Assembly (NCBI GenBank): GCA_038257015.1
Contig: JBBSJS010000001.1
Location: 1 to 45,762, forward strand
DNA: 45,762 nt
Origin: UBA920 sp038257015
GTDB taxonomy: Bacteria > Patescibacteriota > Doudnabacteria > UBA920
Reading direction: 5' to 3'
A program made the translations under genes and the position numbers. Every line of letters starts with the position of its first letter. Position 1 is the stretch's first letter. The notes below the pieces were generated by a model that was given only the letters and a program-made list of their open reading frames with translations, made no database searches and was not told where the DNA came from. Shown here piece after piece: positions 38,072-44,270 of this stretch.

Positions 38072-38935
38072 TTATCCTTGAGTAATTAATCTTTGAACGA
38101 TAGCAACTATACTAAACGACAACAACGATACGACCAGACCAATTATTGCCCAGGTAATTGCTTTTTTAGCCTTGGTGCGCTCGGCTTCGTTATCACCCAT
38201 AGCAACCAGTCTAAATCCTGATAGGATCAATATAATTGTGGTGACAACACCGATAACTCCCAACATAATTTGTAGCAATCTCACTATTAAACCAGGAACA
38301 GAATCGATATTGAGCAAGTTTTGCAAGTAGCCGATTGGTGCATCATAATCGACTCTTTGTTCAACACCAATTGTGGTATCTAATTTTTCAAAAGTTTTGG
38401 TTGTGTTGGTGTTTGTACTGGTGTTGGTGTTTGAGTTAGTCGGGTTTCCAGTTGGATTTCCTGTTGGTGACATTGTTGGTCCATCTACAAAATTTACAGA
38501 TACAGAAGCTGTTAAATCAGGCTTTTGAACCAAAATACCCCCGCCCACTGAATTGGCGTCTTTTGCTACGGCACTATAAGTGTAAGTGGCCACTTTCGGC
38601 TTACCACCAAACATGATATCGCGAGTAGCATTTCCAAACGTGGTTTCTGTTGGATATAATTCTGTGGGAGTGCCAGTGCCTTCTTTGTATGAGTAAGAAA
38701 CCTTATAGCTATCTATTGCTGTGCTACACCCAGAAAAAATAAACCTGACACCATACTTATTCCAGTCGGTTCTTGTGATGCTCATGGCCTTAATAGCTTG
38801 TTTATTAGAATCTATTAAAGTAGCTTCAAATTTACATATAACGGCCTGGGTTGGTTTAGCAAGAATAAAATTTTGGCCAAATAAAATAGCGGCTAAGATC
38901 AGGGCTTGTGTTGTTAACTTTAAATAAAAGTTCAT
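38072..38935 (-). CDS. Pilin-like protein with extended exported domain (287 aa)
   Basis: A signal peptide (about 8-30), a predicted beta-rich exported domain, an Asn/Thr linker (PTGNPTNSNTNTSTNTNT) and the two-helix pilin domain with GFRLVAMGDNEAERTKAKKA. It is closest to the 37354-38070 protein. It is the first of the six pilin genes after the solute-binding lipoprotein gene; TATTAT lies four bases before its ATG, so a separate promoter is possible. Confidence 0.8.
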   Translation of the reverse strand: MNFYLKLTTQALILAAILFGQNFILAKPTQAVICKFEATLIDSNKQAIKAMSITRTDWNKYGVRFIFSGCSTAIDSYKVSYSYKEGTGTPTELYPTETTFGNATRDIMFGGKPKVATYTYSAVAKDANSVGGGILVQKPDLTASVSVNFVDGPTMSPTGNPTGNPTNSNTNTSTNTNTTKTFEKLDTTIGVEQRVDYDAPIGYLQNLLNIDSVPGLIVRLLQIMLGVIGVVTTIILILSGFRLVAMGDNEAERTKAKKAITWAIIGLVVSLLSFSIVAIVQRLITQG

Positions 38936-38954
38936 CGGTATAATATTGTTTCTT

Positions 38955-40256
38955 TTAGTTCCTTACTCTTGTTAAAGTTCCAGCTTGAGTTTGAGCTTGA
39001 CCCAAGGCCTGCTGGACTGTCATACCACGAAGAATAACATTATCGATTGCATCAGCCATAATAGCATCCATGCGAGGTTCATCTGGTTTGAAAAATGACT
39101 TGGCAGTTAGGTTAGCAAAAGCGAATACACCAATCTGTTCATCACGTGATTGGAGTTCAATCAAATCTCTTCGCGATGATGGTTGTTTGTCGGAAGCGTA
39201 ATATTTATCTAGAGTGTCTTTGCTAGTTAAAAATTTCAAAAAGTTCCACGCTTCTTCTGGAGCCTCGCTTTGCTTATTCACAACTTCGCCAAAATAGTTG
39301 GCAAAGTTTACTGAAGTGTTGTTGAGGTTATATTGAGGCACGATTGCAACATCATAATTTAAGTTAGGTGATTTACTTTCAATAAGCTCCCGCGCGTAAG
39401 CATAGCTGTATAGAAAACCAGCGCGGCCGTTAGCAAACGCATCAATTGAATAATCACTGTTCACATTCCAGTTATAATTTACATCTCTTGGGTTACCAAA
39501 AGATGTGTAAAAATCTAAGCCCTCAACCCCTGGTAAAGTTGAGTTACCGTCTCGAGAAATGCTAGTTGTAAATTGAGGACTTAAGCCGTCAGCGCTCCAT
39601 GGAATTGCTCCGGCTTGAAGCATCATTAGATAAACTACATCCACGGCCCGGTTAACATTACTATTTAATCCAATAGCTACACCACTTTTTGTAAAATAAC
39701 CAGTTTCATCTTGTGTTGTGATTAATCGCACATGTCTTTCCAAATCTGCCCAAGTCTTTGGAGGAGTTGCAATTCCAGCAGTTCCTAAAATATCTTTATT
39801 GTAGTAAAGAGCAAGTGAGTCCACCCACATTGCTACCCCATAAACCAAATCATCCTTTACAAAATCGCTAGAAACCACATCTACAAAGCTATCTTTGTAC
39901 TCTTTGAGGGCAAACAGGTCTACTGGTGCAGGTGTTACCTTGTCTGCATATTCTGGTAACCAAGTGTTGTTAATAGAAAAAATGTCTGGTCCTTCTCGAG
40001 CAGCAAGGGCATTAAGAATATCTTCTTCGTAATTTTCAATATTCTTTTTTGTGTATTCAATTGTTACATGAGGATTTAAAGCAGTATACTCGGCTATGAT
40101 AGAAGACATCTTGCTGCTATCCACAAATGGTTTCCAGATTTTTAAGGTTACTGGTTCTTTTTTAGCTTCACCACCACCACAACCAGCCGCGACTAAAACG
40201 ATAGCAATTAATGTTAGAAATATTTTTCGATAAATTGTGATCTTTATTTTTGACAT
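38955..40256 (-). CDS. Extracellular solute-binding lipoprotein (ABC family 1)
   Basis: The 433-residue protein has a lipoprotein signal peptide with lipobox LVAAGC (Cys26) and a family 1 solute-binding fold: PVTLKIWKPFVDSSKMSSII, EGPDIFSINNTWLPEYADK, VYGVAMWVDSLALYYNKDI, and PEEAWNFLKFLTSKDTLDKYY. Such proteins normally deliver sugars to an ABC importer, but no permease or ATPase gene is next to it. It lies 24 nt after galU and 19 nt before six pilin-like genes, so it may act as a surface-bound substrate or glycan binder in that context. LspA, which processes lipoproteins, is encoded 2.5 kb away. Confidence 0.92.
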   Translation of the reverse strand: MSKIKITIYRKIFLTLIAIVLVAAGCGGGEAKKEPVTLKIWKPFVDSSKMSSIIAEYTALNPHVTIEYTKKNIENYEEDILNALAAREGPDIFSINNTWLPEYADKVTPAPVDLFALKEYKDSFVDVVSSDFVKDDLVYGVAMWVDSLALYYNKDILGTAGIATPPKTWADLERHVRLITTQDETGYFTKSGVAIGLNSNVNRAVDVVYLMMLQAGAIPWSADGLSPQFTTSISRDGNSTLPGVEGLDFYTSFGNPRDVNYNWNVNSDYSIDAFANGRAGFLYSYAYARELIESKSPNLNYDVAIVPQYNLNNTSVNFANYFGEVVNKQSEAPEEAWNFLKFLTSKDTLDKYYASDKQPSSRRDLIELQSRDEQIGVFAFANLTAKSFFKPDEPRMDAIMADAIDNVILRGMTVQQALGQAQTQAGTLTRVRN

Positions 40257-40280
40257 TTTTGTTTCGTTTTAGTTTTTAGT

Positions 40281-41174
40281 TTAGATTGGGAGGTTTTTCA
40301 TAAACTTTGCGAAGTCCTCTTTTAAGTCTTCGTGTTTTAAACCAAACTCTACCACTGCTTTTAAGTATTCCAATTTATTTCCACAGTCATAATAGCGGCC
40401 ATTCTGAATTTCTGCAGCGTACACATCTTTGTTGTTTTCTAGCAAAACATTTACTGCGTCTACATAAACCAGTTCACGAGGAGTGTTTTCTTTGGCTAAA
40501 CGACGCATTGACTCTTCGATGGCTTCGAAAATGTCTCCAGTAAAAAGTGCTCCAGAAACAATTGCGAAATCGGAATCAATTCTTCCTACGCCAGGTTTTT
40601 CAATAATTTGATTAACTTTAAGAGTGCTACCATCAACCATATTCCCTGCGGCATAACCATAACGCTTGTAGTCATCAGGTTCAGACTTACGGATTGAACC
40701 CAAATGGACAGAACCGCCGTGAGTGTTATAAGAATCAATTAGTTGCTGAGAGCGAGACGGAGTTGCTTCAACGATGTCGTCTCCCCAAAGTACCAAAAAT
40801 GGTTCATCGCCAATAATTTGTCTCGCATTCCAAATAGGAGTAGCATTTCCCAACGGTCCTTTTTGACGAACATAGTAAAAGTTAGCCAAGTCCGCAATTT
40901 TACGAATTTCTTCTAACTGATCGTGCTTACCTGATTCTTCTAAACGCTTCTCTAGCTCAAAAGGGTAATCAAAATGGTCTTCGATGTTTCTTTTGTGCCA
41001 ACCTGTAACCAACACTATATCCTCAATTCCTGCAGAAACTGCATCTTCCACAACATACTGAATAATTGGCTTATCTACCAAAGGAAGCATTTCTTTAGGT
41101 TGAGCTTTAGTCGCTGGTAAAAAACGGGTACCGAACCCAGCAACAGGAATAACTGCTTTAGTAACTTTTTTCAT
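40281..41174 (-). CDS. galU: UTP-glucose-1-phosphate uridylyltransferase
   Basis: The 297-residue protein has the GalU nucleotidyltransferase motifs: VIPVAGFGTRFLPATKAQPK at the N-terminus, PLVDKPIIQ, FLVLWGDDIV, RYGYAAG and IIEKPG. It makes UDP-glucose for surface polysaccharides and glycosylation. The ATG at 41174 is preceded by TATAAT at exactly six bases, pointing to a leaderless mRNA; a TTG six codons upstream would include the promoter. The solute-binding lipoprotein gene follows after 24 nt in the same direction. Confidence 0.96.
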   Translation of the reverse strand: MKKVTKAVIPVAGFGTRFLPATKAQPKEMLPLVDKPIIQYVVEDAVSAGIEDIVLVTGWHKRNIEDHFDYPFELEKRLEESGKHDQLEEIRKIADLANFYYVRQKGPLGNATPIWNARQIIGDEPFLVLWGDDIVEATPSRSQQLIDSYNTHGGSVHLGSIRKSEPDDYKRYGYAAGNMVDGSTLKVNQIIEKPGVGRIDSDFAIVSGALFTGDIFEAIEESMRRLAKENTPRELVYVDAVNVLLENNKDVYAAEIQNGRYYDCGNKLEYLKAVVEFGLKHEDLKEDFAKFMKNLPI

Positions 41175-41180
41175 GGCTTT

Positions 41181-41186
41181 ATTATA
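41181..41186 (-). promoter_or_regulatory. -10 box of a probable leaderless mRNA (galU)
   Basis: TATAAT on the minus strand, six bases, then ATG. Confidence 0.6.
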
Positions 41187-41211
41187 CAACAAAAACCATC
41201 TAAGTCATAAT

Positions 41212-42747
41212 CTATTTGCTATTTATAGACCGATACTGCAAAGCTTCAAGTATAGTACTCTCAGAAATCGAACTGTTTAGTTCAGCATTTTGGCCTAAAT
41301 CGGATATTGTCCTGGCTACCTTTAACAGCCTGTGAATAGCACGACCAGATAACATTAACTTATCCGCCGCTTGTTTAAGCAAGTTTTCAGCTTGTGGGTT
41401 GAGTTTACAGAATTCCTTAACTTCCTTAGAGGTCATTCGCGAGTTTGTTCGGCCAATCCCCAACCTACTTTTTTGAATCTGCCTAGCCAAATTGACCCGC
41501 TTCTTAACTGATTCTGAATTTTCAGTACTCGTAATATTGTGAATATATGCAAAACTAAGCCTTGGCACATTAATATGTAGATCGATACGATCTAATAACG
41601 GCCCAGATATTTTCTTGTTGTACTTTTCTACTTCTTGAGGATAACAACTGCAAGTAAGATTTACTTCGCCATAATTCCCACAAGGGCAAGGATTTTGAGC
41701 AGCGACTAAAATAAAATCGGCTGGGAACACTAAACTACTTTTTGCTCGAGCAATTGACACGCATCCTTCTTCTAACGGTTGTCTTAATACTTCTAAAACA
41801 TTTCTGGAAAATTCTGGAAACTCATCCAAAAATAATACGCCGTGATGGGCCAGGGTTACCTCTCCAGGTTTGGGCACACTACCTCCACCAATTAAGGCAA
41901 TTGCGGAACTCGTGTGATGAGGTGCACGGAAAGGTCTGAAGTCAGGTAATTCAGATTTGGTTTTTCCGGTGGCACCAGAAATTTTTAGCAATTGAAGTTG
42001 TTCAGGCAACGAAAGCTCCGGTAAAATTCCAGCCAAAGCTTTTGCTAACATGGTCTTACCGCTACCAGGTGGTCCGGTTAAGCGAATATTGTGATTACCT
42101 GCTGCAGCAATTTCTAGAGCACGCTTAGCTAAGTACTGCCCTGCAACATCAGCAAAATCTATCACAGGATTTGCTTTTCTAAGTTTCTTTAAACTCTTGC
42201 TCTTGCTCTTGCTCTTGGAAGAGCTTTCTAGTAATTCATTTATTCCCAAAAAGTGATTAAGTAACTGCGCCAAGCTTTCAATAGCAAATATTTTTACCCC
42301 ACGGACAAGCAATGCTTCTTGCTCATTGTCATAAGGCACAAACACCTGGTCAAAATTGTGTTGCTTAGCCAGTTCAACCATTGCCACAACACCGTTACAC
42401 GCCCTCAGCTTTCCATCCAAAGAAAGTTCACCAACAAACAATTGCTTTTTGCTAGGGAGGTTTACTAAACCTGCGGAAGCCAGAATAGATAGTGCGATAG
42501 GCAAATCAAAATGAGTGCCGTTCTTCTGCACATCTGCTGGGGCTAAATTGATAGAAACTCTTGTTTGCGGATAAGCAAATTGTGAATTTCTAATTGCCGA
42601 TCTTACTCTTTCACGACTTTCTTGAACAGCTGTGTCTGGTAGACCAACGATAATGGTTGCCGGTAAACCGTTGGAAACATCAGCTTCAACTTCTACGAAG
42701 ACTGCATCAATGCCTGACAAGGACGCTGTGATAACTTTGTGCATCAT
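41212..42747 (-). CDS. comM: ComM/YifB family AAA ATPase (Mg-chelatase-like)
   Basis: The 511-residue protein has the YifB/ComM order: N-terminal Lon-like domain (GLPATIIVGLPDTAVQESRE), Walker A TGPPGSGKTML (224-234), Walker B in HHGVLFLDEFPEF, the Cys cluster CPCGNYGEVNLTCSCY and a C-terminal winged region. ComM is a hexameric helicase that helps branch migration when imported single-stranded DNA is integrated, so it fits a naturally competent cell with pili. A linker around residues 176-186 is a Ser-Lys repeat (SKSKSKSKS) encoded by a GCTCTT-type hexamer array. TATCAT lies six bases before the ATG. Confidence 0.95.
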   Translation of the reverse strand: MMHKVITASLSGIDAVFVEVEADVSNGLPATIIVGLPDTAVQESRERVRSAIRNSQFAYPQTRVSINLAPADVQKNGTHFDLPIALSILASAGLVNLPSKKQLFVGELSLDGKLRACNGVVAMVELAKQHNFDQVFVPYDNEQEALLVRGVKIFAIESLAQLLNHFLGINELLESSSKSKSKSKSLKKLRKANPVIDFADVAGQYLAKRALEIAAAGNHNIRLTGPPGSGKTMLAKALAGILPELSLPEQLQLLKISGATGKTKSELPDFRPFRAPHHTSSAIALIGGGSVPKPGEVTLAHHGVLFLDEFPEFSRNVLEVLRQPLEEGCVSIARAKSSLVFPADFILVAAQNPCPCGNYGEVNLTCSCYPQEVEKYNKKISGPLLDRIDLHINVPRLSFAYIHNITSTENSESVKKRVNLARQIQKSRLGIGRTNSRMTSKEVKEFCKLNPQAENLLKQAADKLMLSGRAIHRLLKVARTISDLGQNAELNSSISESTILEALQYRSINSK

Positions 42748-42753
42748 ACTTTA

Positions 42754-42759
42754 ATGATA
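42754..42759 (-). promoter_or_regulatory. -10 box of a probable leaderless mRNA (comM)
   Basis: TATCAT on the minus strand, six bases, then ATG. Confidence 0.45.
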
Positions 42760-42791
42760 CACAAACTGTGTTCAAGAAATTATTAAGAAAT

Positions 42792-43235
42792 TTAGTTTCG
42801 GCGCAAAACTAACAGTATCAACAAACCGATTAAGATATAAAAGTCTGCCAAGTTAAATACACCACTTAAAATAAAAATGTAATCTGTGACATGACCTGAA
42901 ATTATTCTTTCAATGATATTGGCGACCCCTCCGCTAACAACCAACACCCAAGCGAATTGTTGTAATACATCACCTCTCCAAAAATGCTTACTTAAATATC
43001 TAGCAATCAAAAAAATTATAATTGCGTATAGAGAAAAAATAACTACTGGTGGTGCGGGTACACTAAACGCTAACTGGTCGTTTAAAAATATTGGCCATGA
43101 TTGTTTATGCGCAAGATATTTAAACAGTAGGTCTACTAAAAATAAATCGATAAAAATTGATAACCAAAAACCGAAAGCAAAATTTTTACTTTCGGTTATA
43201 CGTTTTTGCAATTTTGAAAAAATAACTGGCGTCAT
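42792..43235 (-). CDS. lspA: Lipoprotein signal peptidase (signal peptidase II)
   Basis: The 147-residue protein has four membrane helices and the two catalytic aspartates of LspA: Asp118 in GGVANIIERI...HVTDYI and Asp131 in FNLADFYIL. It cleaves the signal peptide of prolipoproteins, such as the solute-binding protein at 38955-40256. The ATG shares one base with the stop codon of the DksA-like gene (TAATG), so translation is coupled; a start seven codons upstream inside that gene is unlikely. The first catalytic region is otherwise typical, but the N-terminal half is divergent from E. coli. Confidence 0.93.
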   Translation of the reverse strand: MTPVIFSKLQKRITESKNFAFGFWLSIFIDLFLVDLLFKYLAHKQSWPIFLNDQLAFSVPAPPVVIFSLYAIIIFLIARYLSKHFWRGDVLQQFAWVLVVSGGVANIIERIISGHVTDYIFILSGVFNLADFYILIGLLILLVLRRN

Positions 43236-43540
43236 TAAATTGCTTTGTCTGCCCAAGGAATTGCACGTAAGCGATCTTCCGCGATTTGATTTCCATCATC
43301 ATCAACTCCGTAAGTTCCTTGTTCAATTTTCTCTAAAGCTCGGTCTACTTTACCCAAGTCTTCAGTGATGCGAGCAATCAAATTTTTACTAACTTCATCG
43401 TTTTCAACTTCCATAGCATTTTCGTCGTAGTCGGTGCCAATCTCTTCATGCTCCACCAGACCACTTAAGTCTTCTTCAAATTTTTGCTTTTGTTCAAGCA
43501 AGCGAGTTTTCATTTCATTTAAAAATTGTTCTGAGTACAT
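43235..43540 (-). CDS. DksA/TraR-like protein lacking zinc-finger cysteines
   Basis: The 101-residue protein looks like the TraR/DksA family: an N-terminal coiled-coil stretch (MKTRLLEQKQKFEEDLSGL), a conserved acidic region, and the ALEKIEQGTYG...IAEDRLRAIPWA signature. Family members normally have a C4 zinc finger right after GTYG and after the IP motif; here the first knuckle is VDDDGNQI and the protein ends at ADKAI with no Cys at all. It may bind RNA polymerase in a zinc-free form. It is translationally coupled to lspA downstream. No ribosome-binding site is visible. Confidence 0.85.
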   Translation of the reverse strand: MYSEQFLNEMKTRLLEQKQKFEEDLSGLVEHEEIGTDYDENAMEVENDEVSKNLIARITEDLGKVDRALEKIEQGTYGVDDDGNQIAEDRLRAIPWADKAI

Positions 43541-43595
43541 AATTGTATGTTTAATGTATTTACAGTATATAAAAATCTACCAAATAAATCTAGGC

Positions 43596-43658
43596 AAATA
43601 AAAAACGGCCTTATACGGCGCCCCAAATTTATAAAATGAACAGGCGGTTAAGGCCGTT
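43596..43658 (-). terminator. Terminator of the structured RNA
   Basis: AACGGCCTTA pairs with TAAGGCCGTT (43604-43613 and 43649-43658), followed by TTTTATTTG on the minus strand. The loop of 35 nt contains a further small stem. Confidence 0.75.
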
Positions 43659-44076
43659 GAATCTAGAACTACGTGACACGTTATCGCATTAGTTGCAGGA
43701 CCCCAACCTTTGAGATCCTAAACCTAATGCAATAGCTTGTACTTATGTCGTTCCAAACCCCCGTAACCACAGTTACGAGTCAACGTTTGCATCCTAATCT
43801 ATGTCAAACTGCACTTCAAACTTCTCTTGTGGTCGTATTCGACCTAAAACTTTTGTCTTTTTGTATTTTTTTGTTTTTGTATTTTTTGCAAATTTTTGTT
43901 GCCATCAAGGTTGGCAAAAGACCTACATTTTGTTTTTGTTTTACAATCAGCCTTGACTAGGAAAGGCTATGACGAGAAGTCAGAAGGAGATCTAGGCTTA
44001 ATTCTATTTTGGAATTCAGCTCAGTTCTCCTAAGTCCAGTTTTTATATTTTTATTTCAAGGAGCGAATCAATCTAT
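43596..44076 (-). ncRNA. Unidentified structured RNA, about 480 nt
   Basis: This stretch has a near-consensus promoter, an intrinsic terminator and no reading frame. The minus-strand RNA shows several hairpins: AGGAGA/TCTCCT near the 5' end, GCCTT/AAGGC, TTGCCA/TGGCAA, GGTCG-AATA-CGACC, GTAAC-TGTG-GTTAC and a compound stem GCATTAG/CTAATGC enclosing AGGATCTC/GGGGTCCT (G-U pairs). They are joined by long A-rich linkers (AAAACAAAAACAAAA and a similar longer one). I looked for RNase P RNA, tmRNA, SRP RNA and 6S RNA motifs and found none. The high-quality promoter suggests an abundant RNA. Confidence 0.65.
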
Positions 44077-44082
44077 GTACTA

Positions 44083-44111
44083 ATAATAGCTGAAATTTAC
44101 GCTTTTGTCAA
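44083..44111 (-). promoter_or_regulatory. Promoter of the structured RNA
   Basis: TTGACA (44106-44111), a 17-nt spacer and TATTAT (44083-44088) on the minus strand; it is one of the strongest promoters in the window, similar to that of the rRNA. Confidence 0.82.
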
Positions 44112-44216
44112 TTTAAGCACTCATGCAAATCATTTCAATCAATAAATACAATGTGAAAATAAAATCACGACTGAAAATTTATCGTGAAATTATATTTTTT
44201 ATGTATTAGGATATGT

Positions 44217-44251
44217 TGTGGATAACAGGTTGATAGTTATTGTTATCCACA
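44217..44251. other. Inverted pair of consensus DnaA boxes; candidate origin element
   Basis: TGTGGATAA (44217-44225) and TTATCCACA (44243-44251) are perfect DnaA boxes in opposite orientation, together forming an 11-bp inverted repeat TGTGGATAACA/TGTTATCCACA. To the left, 44111-44216 is very A/T-rich and contains a TCACGA/TCGTGA inverted repeat, as in an unwinding element. There are only two boxes, and dnaA and dnaN are not in the window, so an origin is a possibility only. Confidence 0.45.
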
Positions 44252-44270
44252 GAAGGTGTGTTTAAACTTG

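Noticed and set aside
43596..44076. RNase P RNA, tmRNA, 6S or SRP RNA
   Set aside because: None of the conserved pieces was found: no GAAAGTCC-type P4 strand, no tRNA-like end with CCA, no ALAA-type tag frame, no SRP tetraloop hairpin.
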